64,000 nucleotides of DNA, taken from Nitrospirota bacterium. GTDB taxonomy: Bacteria; Nitrospirota; Nitrospiria; Nitrospirales; Nitrospiraceae. A program made the translations under genes and the position numbers. Positions 53,722-62,654 of the stretch are shown here, piece by piece. Every line of letters starts with the position of its first letter. Position 1 is the first letter of the stretch. Below the pieces are notes generated by a model. The model made no database searches. It was not told the origin of the DNA and was given only the letters and a program-made list of their open reading frames with translations. The stretch lies in assembly GCA_030684575.1 (NCBI GenBank), contig JAUXVD010000018.1, positions 1-64,000 of the forward strand, in the 5' to 3' direction.

Positions 53722-54418
53722 TCACTGGCATAGGTCGATCCGGCTGGTGCTGGCGCTGAGCGTTGCGCTCGTCAACGGCGGGTGCTACTGGCACAACTCG
53801 CCCAATGTCGCCAAGAAACTGACGGTGGCTGCGTTGCCTCCTCCTAAAACCGTCGGCTCGCTTTGGCAGGAGGAGAATGGGCGCGCGTACCTGTACGAAG
53901 ACCTAAGGGCCATGAGGGTCGGCGATATTCTGACCATCAAGATTGTGGAGAAACATGCAGGGTCCAAGTCGGCCGACACGAAGGCGGAACGGGAATCGAC
54001 CTTGAATAATTCGTTAAGTGGCAGCGGTATCGGGTACATCGGTATCCCCGGAGTCCGGCTCGGCGGTGAGACGATGCGGGGACTGGGGGTCGATGCCAGC
54101 GCCAAGAGCAAGTTTGGAGGGAAGGGCGCGACCAGCCGCGCCGATACCTTGACCGGGACGATTTCCACGATTGTGACCGAGGTCCTTCCGAACGGGGACC
54201 TCCGCATCGAAGGCAAGAGGGAAGTGACCGTCAACAGCGAGACGCAGCTGATGTCGATCAGCGGGATCGTCCGGCGCGTGGACGTCGATACGAAGAACAC
54301 GGTGCTGTCGAGTGCCATCGCCGACGCGAAGATCGAATATTCCGGCCTGGGTGTCGTGGATGATGTGCAGCGGCCAGGCTGGCTGGTTCGGGTGTTGGAT
54401 TGGGTCTATCCATTCTGA
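53711..54418 (+). CDS. flgH: Flagellar L-ring lipoprotein FlgH
   Basis: A 235-residue lipoprotein: signal peptide ending in VNGGC (lipobox Cys near residue 25), then the L-ring domain with LYEDLRAMRVGDILTIKIVE and the C-terminal ISGIVRRVDVDTKNTVLSSA and GVVDDVQRPGWLVRVLDWVY. It starts with TTG inside the end of flgA. It forms the outer-membrane bushing. Its tail has a short paralogue directly downstream. Confidence 0.95.
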   Translation: MSINHWHRSIRLVLALSVALVNGGCYWHNSPNVAKKLTVAALPPPKTVGSLWQEENGRAYLYEDLRAMRVGDILTIKIVEKHAGSKSADTKAERESTLNNSLSGSGIGYIGIPGVRLGGETMRGLGVDASAKSKFGGKGATSRADTLTGTISTIVTEVLPNGDLRIEGKREVTVNSETQLMSISGIVRRVDVDTKNTVLSSAIADAKIEYSGLGVVDDVQRPGWLVRVLDWVYPF

Positions 54419-54436
54419 GTTACGGAGGTGAGGATC

Positions 54437-54700
54437 ATGGGACGCACCGTACGGCGAACGGCGGGTATTTCGTGGGAACAGCGGCATCGCCAGGCCGTGA
54501 CGGACTCTCTCAAGATGATGGTTCTCAGCGGGGTCGTCCGCCGGGCCGATCTTGACCCTCCGGTGCTTCATGAGCATTCGGCAAAAATCGGCATCGATCC
54601 CTACGGAGGGGCGCTGGACCTCGATGACGAAATCGAGGAGCCAGGCTGGTTGGCGAGAATATTTTTGAGTCGGGAGTATTTGTTGCGGCGCTTCCATTGA
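54437..54700 (+). CDS. Short paralogue of the FlgH C-terminus
   Basis: An 87-residue protein (ATG at 54437 after GGAGGTGAGG; GTG at 54428 also possible). Its VLSGVVRRADLDP and later DDEIEEPGWLARIF align with the FlgH tail (SISGIVRRVDVDT ... DDVQRPGWLVRVL). It lacks signal peptide, lipobox and the rest of the L-ring domain, so it would stay in the cytoplasm as written. It sits between flgH and flgI and overlaps the long flgI frame by four bases. It may be a partial duplication kept for a regulatory or assembly role, or decaying. Confidence 0.6.
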   Translation: MGRTVRRTAGISWEQRHRQAVTDSLKMMVLSGVVRRADLDPPVLHEHSAKIGIDPYGGALDLDDEIEEPGWLARIFLSREYLLRRFH

Positions 54701-54720
54701 CGGTGAACATTGCACAGGAC

Positions 54721-55857
54721 ATGACCATGATGATGAAACGCTCTATCGGTGCCTCACTGCTCGCTGCGCTGCTCGTGGCGACGCCGGCTTGGGCCGTCCG
54801 GATTAAAGACGTCGGTTCGTTTGAAGGTGTTCGTGAAAACCAGTTGATCGGGTACGGGCTCGTGGTCGGTCTGGATCGTACCGGCGATCAGGTCATCGGC
54901 GGTCAGTTTACCATTCAAGCCATGATGTCGATGTTGAATAAGATGGGTGTGAACCTCGTGATCGATCCGATCCAATTGCTGACGCGCAATATCGCGTCGG
55001 TCATGGTGACAGCCAAGCTGCCGCCTTTTGCCAAGCCAGGCTTGACGATTGACGTACTCGTGTCTTCGATGGCCAATGCGAAGAGCCTGCAAGGCGGCAC
55101 GCTGTTGCTCACTCCGCTGAAAGCGGCGAACCAGCAAGTCTATGCCGTGGCGCAGGGGCCGGTGTCGATCGGAGGATTTTTAGGAGGGACGGGTGGCGGA
55201 GGCGGGTCGACCGTGACCAAGAACCATCAATCTGCCGGGATGGTGCCTGGTGGAGCCATCATCGAGAAGGAGGCGGTGGTCGACGTGGAATCGTGGGAAA
55301 CCGTGTCGGTGCTCCTGCGTCAGCCTGATTTTACGACGGCGATTCGGACGACCGAGGCCATCGATGGCGTCTTCGGCAAGGGGAGTGCCACTGCCGTCAA
55401 TGCCGGCCTGGTTCGGGCGACCATCCCGGCAAATTTTCGAGGACGAGTCGTGGAGTATATCGCCACGATCGAAGGGTTGGACGTCGCGGTTGATTTGTCG
55501 GCCCGAGTGGTGGTGAACGAACGAACCGGCACGGTGGTGCTTGGCGAGCATGTGCGGATCTCCACCTGTGCCATCTCCCACGGCAATCTCACGATCTCAG
55601 TGAAGAATACGCTCAATGTGTCGCAGCCTCCCGCTCCGTTGATTGGGTCCACGACCGCGCAGGCGACGGTGACCCCCGATGTTCAGACGGAAGTGAAAGA
55701 GCAGGAGTCTCGGTTGGTGGTGGTTGATGAGACCGTGACACTCGGAGAGGTCGTGCGGGCGTTGAACGCAGTCGGGGTGACTCCTAGGGATCTGGTGGCC
55801 ATTTTATCGGCGCTTCGTTCGGCTGGAGCACTTCAGGCTAATCTTGATATAATATAG
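54721..55857 (+). CDS. flgI: Flagellar P-ring protein FlgI
   Basis: A 378-residue periplasmic protein with a signal peptide (SIGASLLAALLVATPAWA) and family motifs RIKDVGSFEGVRENQLIGYG, LVVGLDRTGDQ and the C-terminal VRALNAVGVTPRDLVAILSA. The start is uncertain among ATG 54721, ATG 54727 and TTG 54697; the ATG at 54721 is taken because it gives a normal signal peptide. It forms the P ring in the cell wall with help from FlgA. Confidence 0.95.
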   Translation: MTMMMKRSIGASLLAALLVATPAWAVRIKDVGSFEGVRENQLIGYGLVVGLDRTGDQVIGGQFTIQAMMSMLNKMGVNLVIDPIQLLTRNIASVMVTAKLPPFAKPGLTIDVLVSSMANAKSLQGGTLLLTPLKAANQQVYAVAQGPVSIGGFLGGTGGGGGSTVTKNHQSAGMVPGGAIIEKEAVVDVESWETVSVLLRQPDFTTAIRTTEAIDGVFGKGSATAVNAGLVRATIPANFRGRVVEYIATIEGLDVAVDLSARVVVNERTGTVVLGEHVRISTCAISHGNLTISVKNTLNVSQPPAPLIGSTTAQATVTPDVQTEVKEQESRLVVVDETVTLGEVVRALNAVGVTPRDLVAILSALRSAGALQANLDII

Positions 55858-55906
55858 ATAATATATTGATATTATTAAATATTATAATTATACAAAGGAT
55901 TACACT
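55858..55906. promoter_or_regulatory. Extremely AT-rich leader before flgJ
   Basis: The DNA from about 55840 to 55895 is almost pure A and T in a GC-rich operon and contains several TATAAT-like hexamers (for example in TATTATAATTATAC). It also carries an AAAGGA ribosome site for flgJ. It may be a sigma-70 promoter, a nucleoid-protein binding site or a recombination scar. Confidence 0.5.
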
Positions 55907-56326
55907 TTGAACCACGACCTTACCGGAATCAGCTCCATCAGACATACGGCTGACGCTCAGTTGAGCCTGGCAAAGCCTCCTTCGCTCCTGGGGGACGATC
56001 GGCAGGCAGGGTTGGCAGCTTTGAAGGGCGCCGCCCATGAGTTTGAAAGTTACTTTATATCTAACCTCTTGAAAGTCATGAGAGAAACTGTTCCAAAGGG
56101 GGCGTTGGACAATAAAGGCGGTGCGTATTTCTACTCGTTTTATGACCAGGAAATCGGTCGGCTGGCGGCAGAATCAGGTGGGCTAGGGCTGGCCAAGATG
56201 ATTCATGAATATACCGAAAAAAATTCACCACTCCCCTCAAGTTCTCCGGCTCATCGACCGATAGAGGAGCCGATAGGTAATAAAGCCCCGATCCCAGTAC
56301 CGCGCACTCAGTGGACTCGGGGCTAA
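55907..56326 (+). CDS. flgJ: Rod-binding protein FlgJ (single-domain type)
   Basis: A 139-residue protein from a TTG start (AAAGGA seven bases upstream). It contains the rod-binding domain: GAAHEFESYFISNLLKVMRE and GAYFYSFYDQEIGRLAAESG, ending with a Pro-rich tail. The C-terminal muramidase found in enterobacterial FlgJ is absent, as in many phyla; a separate lytic enzyme must open the wall. Confidence 0.85.
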   Translation: MNHDLTGISSIRHTADAQLSLAKPPSLLGDDRQAGLAALKGAAHEFESYFISNLLKVMRETVPKGALDNKGGAYFYSFYDQEIGRLAAESGGLGLAKMIHEYTEKNSPLPSSSPAHRPIEEPIGNKAPIPVPRTQWTRG

Positions 56327-56347
56327 CTTAGGGAGAGGAGTCAGGTT

Positions 56348-56650
56348 ATGCAGATCTCAGGTCATGGCAGAGCCGATCATCTTGCCACGTTGTTGCTGGG
56401 GGCCCAGGAGGGTGCTCCGGTCGGGGCAAATCGTCGTCCGTCCAGCGACGGTCGCCAGGATCGCGTGCAGATTTCGCAGCAGGCGAAGGAGATTCAACGG
56501 ATCAAGGCGCTGGCCGACCAGCCGGATCCCGCCCGTGAAGCACGCATCGAGCAGATCAGCCGGGCGGTGGATGCCGGCACGTACAACGTCACAGGGCGCA
56601 AGGTCGGGGATGCGATCATTCGTCACGCATTGACCGAGGCCGCGCTCTAA
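56348..56650 (+). CDS. flgM: Anti-sigma-28 factor FlgM
   Basis: A 100-residue, mostly unfolded protein with the FlgM C-terminal segment ARIEQISRAVDAGTYNVTGR KVGDAIIRHAL (split by a space here for length). DRVQISQQAKEIQ precedes it. It binds FliA until the hook is complete and is then exported. GGGAGAGG lies upstream of the ATG. Confidence 0.92.
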   Translation: MQISGHGRADHLATLLLGAQEGAPVGANRRPSSDGRQDRVQISQQAKEIQRIKALADQPDPAREARIEQISRAVDAGTYNVTGRKVGDAIIRHALTEAAL

Positions 56651-56738
56651 TCCGTCCTCTCTCTGTCGGGGAACCGATCTGAGCAGAAGACGGCTGGGGC
56701 CTTCACTGACTTAGACGAATCTCGACAGAAAGAGGCAT

Positions 56739-57248
56739 ATGTTTAACACTGCGACAACCACTGCAGCCATTCTCGATATCCTCACCCGCGAAGCCGCCCA
56801 CTGCGACCTGCTGAATCACACGCTGCAACAAGAACGGAATGCCCTCCGACAGCTGTCCCTGGCAGAGTTCCCTTCGCTCAATGCACAACGTCTCAAAGAC
56901 CTCCAAGGGCTCCAAGCGTTAGAGTCGGAACGCGACGCGGTGGTCCATCGCTGCGCCGATGCCTGGGGTCTTCCCCGTACCACGCTGTCCTTGCAGGCCG
57001 TGATCGATCGCCTGGCCCCTCCTGACAAACGAGAGGTCGAGCGATGTCATGAGCGGCTCACGGCCAAAGTTCGTGTGTTACGCCAGGAGACTGCCGTGAA
57101 TGAGTTGCTTGTGGCCGGAATCCAAACCTTGTGCCGCAAGGCGATGCATCTGACAGGAGAGGCCCTTCCGAAGCGGGACACCTACTCATCGTCAGGGGAA
57201 TCTCAGCGTGTAGGAATCGGTGGCACGATGCTCCGACAAAGAGGATAG
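56739..57248 (+). CDS. flgN: FlgN-like hook-junction chaperone
   Basis: A 169-residue, all-helical protein in the standard place between flgM and flgK. Long amphipathic helices (LLNHTLQQERNALRQLSLAE, KVRVLRQETAVNELLVAGIQ) fit the FlgN four-helix fold that escorts FlgK and FlgL to FlhA. Sequence is weakly conserved in this family, so position is the main evidence. Confidence 0.8.
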   Translation: MFNTATTTAAILDILTREAAHCDLLNHTLQQERNALRQLSLAEFPSLNAQRLKDLQGLQALESERDAVVHRCADAWGLPRTTLSLQAVIDRLAPPDKREVERCHERLTAKVRVLRQETAVNELLVAGIQTLCRKAMHLTGEALPKRDTYSSSGESQRVGIGGTMLRQRG

Positions 57249-57257
57249 AGGTACATT

Positions 57258-59282
57258 ATGGGACTCGATGGATTGTTGGATATCGGGAAAAGCGCCCTTA
57301 AAGTCGCACAGAATGCGCTGACGGTCACCGGTCACAACGTCGCGAACGTCAACACGCCAGGCTACTCACGCCAAGAGGCGGTGCTGACAGAACGGCCCCC
57401 GATCAATGGGGGGCCCGGCATGGTCGGGACCGGTGTCCAGGTCGTACAGATCCGGCGTATCGTCGACAGCTTTATCAATCGCGAGTTGACGAACTCTCAT
57501 GAAGTGCTGGGAGAATTAGGGATCACCCGCGAGCAGCTGTTTCAAATTCAGAACATCTTCAGCGATTCCAATAATCAGGGGATCGGAGCGCAGCTGAACG
57601 AGTTTTTCAGCAGCCTCCAGGATGTCGCGGCAAGCCCCTCCGATGTCACTCCGCGTTCAGTGTTGCTGGCGAAGTCAGCCCTTCTGACCAATAGCATTAA
57701 TCAGGTGGCAGGCGAACTGGCTGCCCGCCGGACCTCGGTGAACGATCAGGTGAAGCAGACCATCTCGGAAATCAACAGCCTGACCGCACAGATTGCGGAA
57801 ATGAATAATAAGATCGTGTCTGCCGAAGTCACCGGGCAAAACGCCAACGATCTGCGGGATCAACGGGATCATGCGGTCAACGAGCTGGCCAAGCGTATCG
57901 ATATCTCCGTGCTCGAGGGCGCAAACGGCGCCCTCTCGGTCTATGTCGGGCGTGGGCAGGTCGTCGTCGAAAACCACGTGTCGCGCAATTTGGTCGCCGT
58001 GGAATCACTCGATAATGGAGGCATGGCCAACGTCCAATACGATACGGGGAGCGCCAGGTCATCGGATATCACCTCGCTCATCTCAGGCGGGCGGATCGGC
58101 GGGCTTCTCAATATCCGGGACACCATCATTCCGGGCCTTCAAACCTCATTCGACAAGCTTTCAGCTAGTTTGGTCAACGAGGTCAATCAACTCCATCGTC
58201 AGGGCTATGGGCTTGACGGGTCGACGGGACGCGATTTCTTTTCACCACTCACCGTGACGACCCATGACCAGACGACCAACCAGGGAAGCGCCACGCTTGC
58301 AAGCGGACCGATTACCGCGAATAGCCTGCTGGCATTTCAGGATTATGAAATCAGATTTACGTCCTCGACGGCCTACTCCATCGTGAATACGACGACTGGA
58401 GCGACCATCAAGGGAAACTATGCCGGCATTGCGGTCACGCCGCCGACCGTGGATGTGCCGGTCAACATCGTGACCGGAACCAACGACACCCTCACGGTCG
58501 TCGTCGATGGCACAACCTCGGGAACCATCACGCTGGCCGGTGCAGCTGCTCCGGGACAATCGTACCCGAGTGGGGCCTCCCTGGCGACGGAGCTGCAAGC
58601 GAAGATCAACGCCGATACCACGCTGCAGGCTGCAGGACGAAGCGTGGTGGTGACATACGATACGACGACCAGCCGCTTCACCATCACCTCGAACGCATCG
58701 ACCGCGATCTCGGCGGTCAACGTCGCGGGAGGGACTGCGCGAGCGACCCTCGGTTTCCTGAGCGGAACCGGCACCGCCGCGTCTGGGACCTACACTGGTC
58801 CGCAAGCCTTCACGGTCGACGGGATCCAGGTGACCCTGAGCGGGACGGTGGTGGCTGGCGACAAATTCTCAGTCAATTCCTATGATGATGCGGCTCGGTT
58901 GCTCAGTACATCGTTGACGAGTGCCAGGGGCGTCGCGGCATCCTCGACGCGAGCCGGTGTTCCCGGCAATAACGCCATCGTCATGGCCTTGGTTGCCTTG
59001 CAATCGAAATCCATCTCCGGGATCGGCAACACCACTTTCGGCGACGCCTATCGGGTTGCCGCGACAGGCGTGGGAGTGGCGGCGCAGTCCGCGGATACCA
59101 GACTTGATGCCCAAACGATCTTGCACGAACAATTGGAGTCTTTCCGAGCCCAGTCGTCCGGTGTGTCGATCGATGAAGAGCTGGTCGATATGCTCAAGTA
59201 TCAGCGACTTTTCGAGGCAGCCTCACGGTTGATCATCATCACGAATGAAATGATGCAAACGCTGTTGGACTTGAAACGTTAA
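57258..59282 (+). CDS. flgK: Hook-filament junction protein FlgK
   Basis: A 674-residue axial protein: GLDGLLDIGKSALKVAQNAL, HNVANVNTPGYSRQE, and a C-terminus with SIDEELVDMLKYQRLFEAAS and MMQTLLDLKR. The middle (about 405-500) carries a flagellin-IN-like module with TVVVDGTTSGTITLAG and AAGRSVVVTYDTTTSRFTIT that recurs in FlgL. About 130 residues longer than E. coli FlgK. Confidence 0.95.
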   Translation: MGLDGLLDIGKSALKVAQNALTVTGHNVANVNTPGYSRQEAVLTERPPINGGPGMVGTGVQVVQIRRIVDSFINRELTNSHEVLGELGITREQLFQIQNIFSDSNNQGIGAQLNEFFSSLQDVAASPSDVTPRSVLLAKSALLTNSINQVAGELAARRTSVNDQVKQTISEINSLTAQIAEMNNKIVSAEVTGQNANDLRDQRDHAVNELAKRIDISVLEGANGALSVYVGRGQVVVENHVSRNLVAVESLDNGGMANVQYDTGSARSSDITSLISGGRIGGLLNIRDTIIPGLQTSFDKLSASLVNEVNQLHRQGYGLDGSTGRDFFSPLTVTTHDQTTNQGSATLASGPITANSLLAFQDYEIRFTSSTAYSIVNTTTGATIKGNYAGIAVTPPTVDVPVNIVTGTNDTLTVVVDGTTSGTITLAGAAAPGQSYPSGASLATELQAKINADTTLQAAGRSVVVTYDTTTSRFTITSNASTAISAVNVAGGTARATLGFLSGTGTAASGTYTGPQAFTVDGIQVTLSGTVVAGDKFSVNSYDDAARLLSTSLTSARGVAASSTRAGVPGNNAIVMALVALQSKSISGIGNTTFGDAYRVAATGVGVAAQSADTRLDAQTILHEQLESFRAQSSGVSIDEELVDMLKYQRLFEAASRLIIITNEMMQTLLDLKR

Positions 59283-59299
59283 CGCGGAGAGAGAAGTCT

Positions 59300-61759
59300 A
59301 TGAGAGTCACCGAACAGCAGGCCTATGGCGTATTGGTCAGTAACATTCAGCGGGCCCGCGCAAAGGCGCTGGCCACGCAGGAGCAAATTTCGACCGGCAA
59401 GAAGGTGGTGAAGCCATCCGATAACGCCAACGCGTTTGACCGAATCGTGTCGACTAAGTTCTCGATGGCGAAGGCGGACCAACGAATTCGCAACCTCGGC
59501 GTCGCCACCACGCGCCTCGATTTGACCGACAGCGCATTGCGCGGCGTGACGAACGCCCTCGCCAGGGTGAAGGAACTGGCCGTGCAGTTTGCCAATGGTA
59601 CGAACGGTGCCGCCGAGCGGGCGATCGGGGCGAGGGAAGTCAAACAGCTCTTTCTTCAGCTTCAAGAGCTTGGGAACGCCGAACATGCCGGGGGACAGTC
59701 GATCTTCGGCGGCACCGGCCGCCATGGGCGGGCCACGGGCGTTGCCATTACCGCTCCCATCGCCTTAACCGGCGGCACCAATGACTCGCTGGTGGTCACG
59801 GTCGATGGGACCACCTCCGGAACGATTACGCTCGGGACGGCCTCCCTGACCGGATCAGGATTGGCCGCGCTCGTACAACGCAGGATCAACACAGATTCCA
59901 CGTTGCTGGCGGCCGGGAGAAGTGTGACGGTGACGTTCGATACCGATCATCTTGTGATCACCTCGAACGACAACGGCCTGCCCTCCTCTGTCGAAGTCAC
60001 CGGAGGCAGCAGCCTGTCTGCCCTCGGTTTCAACGGCGGCAGTACGACCACCGGCGCCTCCGCATTTGCGATCCGCGCTGCGACCGGTGTCAGCGCGAGG
60101 AATTCTGGCAGCGCCGTGATCTCGCAAGGAACCGTATCCGATCCGAGCGCCGTCACCCTCAACGACTATCTGGTGAAGTTCAGCGCTGCGACCACGTTTG
60201 ACCTCTTCAACGTGACGACGGTGGTGGGTGTGCAGGCGAACAGCACGAATACCGGAGGGGCGGTGAAGAGCGACAGCGGCGTCGTCAATCCCAGCCTGGT
60301 GACCATGGATAATTATGAAGTCCGGGTCAAGAACATCTATACGGTCACGGCCGGCAGCAATGACGGGATTCGATTCGACCCCGGTACCGGCGCGGTCACT
60401 GCGACATTGGCGGCTGGATCCTATACCGGAGCCCAGTTGGCCGCACAAACCAAGACCGCTCTGGAAGCGGTCAGTGGCGGGACGACCTATACGGTTAGTT
60501 TTGACGAGTCGACCGGCAGGTTTGGTCTTACCAACGATGGGACCAACGCGACAGGTCTGAGCCTCCTGTACTCCGATACCGCTTCGACCGGCCGTTCGTT
60601 GCTCGGCTCGTCCGGGCGCGACCATGGTCCCATTGCCGTTGGTGGTACGGTCGTCAGCGATGTGGATACGACAGGCTTGGCCGGGGTATCCACGCAACAG
60701 AACGTGTACAACACGACCCTTGCGACGAACATATTTAACATTACCTCGGCGAACAACACCCTGATCGTCAATGACGACGGAGGCACAACGGATAGGACCA
60801 TTACCCTCTCGACCGGGAGCTATACGGGCGCGCAACTGGCGACCGAAGTGGCGGCCCAGTTGAACGCCAATCGTCATGCGGCCAACACGACGGCCTATAC
60901 GGTGGACTACGGGTCTGTCACAGCCGGCCGGATCACGATCAATAATCCAGCCGGCAATGCCAATTCGCTCATCATGAGGTTCGGTAATGCCGGCTCCACC
61001 GTAGGGCAGATCATGGGATCCGGGGGAGGCACCGTGACGGAGACGGCGGGGGCCTCTGCTTCGACCTTGAATAACGATGCCGGGTATGTCGCATATCTGT
61101 CTGGTGCGAACATCGATTTCGACGGGCTTCGCGTCGTGTTGCAGGACGGGACGAGAGGACCGCGCAACGGAGATGTCTTCGCGGTCGCGCAAGCCAGAAG
61201 CGTCGTACTCACGAATCAGTCCTATGTCTCAGGCGGCACGATTGTGGCTGAGGGCTTGCGGTTCTCTCTCCGAGACGGAGCGGCGGCTCCGGCAAGCGGC
61301 GATCTATTCACCATCCAGACCGGAGTCCAGTATCAGGGCGACGATGGTTTGCAGACGATCGAAGTCGGCGACGGCCAAACGGTCAAAACGAATCAGCCTG
61401 GAAATCTGACCTTTACCGGTCCCGCGATCGACCTCTTCGCATCGGTGAAAAATCTGACCGCATCCCTGAACGGGAATTATGTGGGCGGCATTCAGCGAGG
61501 CTTGGCCGCGGTCGATGTGGCGGTGGACCAGGTTTCTTCAGTGCAGGGAGAACTCGGCGCATTGGTCAACCGTCTCGTGTCGAACAAAGGAAGTCTCGAC
61601 GAGACGAAGGTTTTTCTCTCGAATATTCTTTCTACGCACGAGGACGTCGATCTGGTGGAGGCGATTTCTCAGTTGACGCTTCAGCAGCAAGCCATCGAGG
61701 CGGCGGGGGCCACGTTGAATCGTATCTTCGAAAGCTCTCTCTTGAAGTACTTGAAGTAA
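59300..61759 (+). CDS. flgL: Hook-filament junction protein FlgL with long modular insert
   Basis: An 819-residue protein. N-terminal flagellin-like helices (MRVTEQQAYGVLVSNIQRAR, QISTGKKVVKPSDNANAFDR) and a C-terminal LSNILSTHEDVDLVEAISQL ending RIFESSLLKYLK define FlgL. Enterobacterial FlgL has about 320 residues; here about 450 extra residues form at least three flagellin-IN-like modules (about 160-245, 350-435, 480-575), the first nearly matching the FlgK module. These likely project from the surface of the junction. Confidence 0.93.
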   Translation: MRVTEQQAYGVLVSNIQRARAKALATQEQISTGKKVVKPSDNANAFDRIVSTKFSMAKADQRIRNLGVATTRLDLTDSALRGVTNALARVKELAVQFANGTNGAAERAIGAREVKQLFLQLQELGNAEHAGGQSIFGGTGRHGRATGVAITAPIALTGGTNDSLVVTVDGTTSGTITLGTASLTGSGLAALVQRRINTDSTLLAAGRSVTVTFDTDHLVITSNDNGLPSSVEVTGGSSLSALGFNGGSTTTGASAFAIRAATGVSARNSGSAVISQGTVSDPSAVTLNDYLVKFSAATTFDLFNVTTVVGVQANSTNTGGAVKSDSGVVNPSLVTMDNYEVRVKNIYTVTAGSNDGIRFDPGTGAVTATLAAGSYTGAQLAAQTKTALEAVSGGTTYTVSFDESTGRFGLTNDGTNATGLSLLYSDTASTGRSLLGSSGRDHGPIAVGGTVVSDVDTTGLAGVSTQQNVYNTTLATNIFNITSANNTLIVNDDGGTTDRTITLSTGSYTGAQLATEVAAQLNANRHAANTTAYTVDYGSVTAGRITINNPAGNANSLIMRFGNAGSTVGQIMGSGGGTVTETAGASASTLNNDAGYVAYLSGANIDFDGLRVVLQDGTRGPRNGDVFAVAQARSVVLTNQSYVSGGTIVAEGLRFSLRDGAAAPASGDLFTIQTGVQYQGDDGLQTIEVGDGQTVKTNQPGNLTFTGPAIDLFASVKNLTASLNGNYVGGIQRGLAAVDVAVDQVSSVQGELGALVNRLVSNKGSLDETKVFLSNILSTHEDVDLVEAISQLTLQQQAIEAAGATLNRIFESSLLKYLK

Positions 61760-61773
61760 GAGAGGGTTCACTC

Positions 61774-61800
61774 TCAAGAAAAAATGAAAGAGGCCGATAC
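61774..61800 (+). promoter_or_regulatory. Sigma-28-like promoter before csrA-fliW
   Basis: TCAAGAAA (61774-61781), an 11-base spacer and GCCGATAC (61793-61800) fit the FliA consensus (TAAAGTTT-N11-GCCGATAA) well in the -10 box and spacing. The csrA ATG lies 39 bases beyond. It starts just after the flgL stop, so csrA-fliW may have a FliA-dependent start in addition to read-through. Confidence 0.6.
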
Positions 61801-61838
61801 TCTACTCGATAGGTCAGTGGCATTCGCCAAGGAAGGCA

Positions 61839-62087
61839 ATGATGTTGGTCCTGACGCGCCGGCGTGGAGAAGCGATCACAATTGGCCCCAATATTCGGGT
61901 GGTGGTGCTCGACATTAAGGGAGGCCAGATTCGCTTAGGGATCGAGGCGCCATCCACGGTCGAGATCCATCGGGATGAAGTCTGTGTGAGAATTCAAGAA
62001 GAAAATCAATCGGCAGCCTGTACCGGGGTGGTCCCTCTGGCTGCGTTCCGGCGTCTCCTGCCCGCAGGGCGCCGCTCAATTGCGTGA
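61839..62087 (+). CDS. csrA: RNA-binding regulator CsrA
   Basis: An 82-residue protein: LVLTRRRGEAITIGPNIRVV, VLDIKGGQIRLGIEAPSTVE and IHRDEVCVRIQEEN, with the beta-strand RNA-binding residues (R, L and T at the start and VEIHR) conserved. A C-terminal Arg/Ala tail of about 20 residues is extra. GGAAGG precedes ATGATG. It represses target mRNAs, typically flagellin, and is neutralised by FliW encoded next. Confidence 0.95.
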   Translation: MMLVLTRRRGEAITIGPNIRVVVLDIKGGQIRLGIEAPSTVEIHRDEVCVRIQEENQSAACTGVVPLAAFRRLLPAGRRSIA

Positions 62088-62096
62088 GGCTCGATC

Positions 62097-62576
62097 ATGA
62101 AGTTTTCGTCGACTCGCTTCGGGGCCTTAGAGGTGTCCGATAGCTCGATCCTGACCTTCCCCTCCGGCATCTTGGGGTTCCCGGATTGGACGAGGTACGT
62201 CATTCTCGACCATGGGACCGATGCTCCGTTCAAGTGGCTCCATTGTGTTGAGGAGTCCAGTCTGGCCTTCGTCGTCCTTGACCCCGCATTGTTCCATGCC
62301 AATTATCGGGTCGAGATCCCGGATGAAGTGTTGGCGGAAGTGAAGGGAACGGCCGCAGACGGATTGACCCTGGCCGTCATCCTCACCATTCCGTCCGAAG
62401 ATCCAGGACGGATCACGGCCAACCTGCGCGGGCCGCTCCTCATGAATCCCTCCACCAGGCTCTGTAAGCAGATGGTCCTCTCCGACGACTATGCGACCCG
62501 CTATCCGATTTTTGCCATGCCCGCGGCCTGCCAGCCTTCACTGACTGAGTCGCGTTCCGAAGCTATCCCTGTCTAG
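62097..62576 (+). CDS. fliW: Flagellar assembly factor FliW
   Basis: A 159-residue protein with the FliW fold: STRFGALEVSDSSILTFPSG, ILGFPDWTRYVIL and ITANLRGPLLMNPSTRLCKQ. It binds CsrA and flagellin as a switch for filament synthesis. Starts nine bases after csrA, making a two-gene unit. Confidence 0.95.
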   Translation: MKFSSTRFGALEVSDSSILTFPSGILGFPDWTRYVILDHGTDAPFKWLHCVEESSLAFVVLDPALFHANYRVEIPDEVLAEVKGTAADGLTLAVILTIPSEDPGRITANLRGPLLMNPSTRLCKQMVLSDDYATRYPIFAMPAACQPSLTESRSEAIPV

Positions 62577-62589
62577 CAAGTTGTTGATA

Positions 62590-62654
62590 AAGGCCGCCAG
62601 CGGCCTTCTCGCGGCGCGCAGAGGCTCAACGTACTGCCGAGTACGTTGAGCCTC
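62590..62654. repeat. Palindrome-rich element downstream of fliW
   Basis: AAGGCCGC/GCGGCCTT form an 8-base hairpin (62590-62607), and GAGGCTCAACGTACT (62621-62635) is a perfect 15-base inverted repeat with AGTACGTTGAGCCTC (62640-62654). GGCC-rich flanks suggest a REP-like dispersed element that also ends the flagellar transcript. No long T-run follows. Confidence 0.7.
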
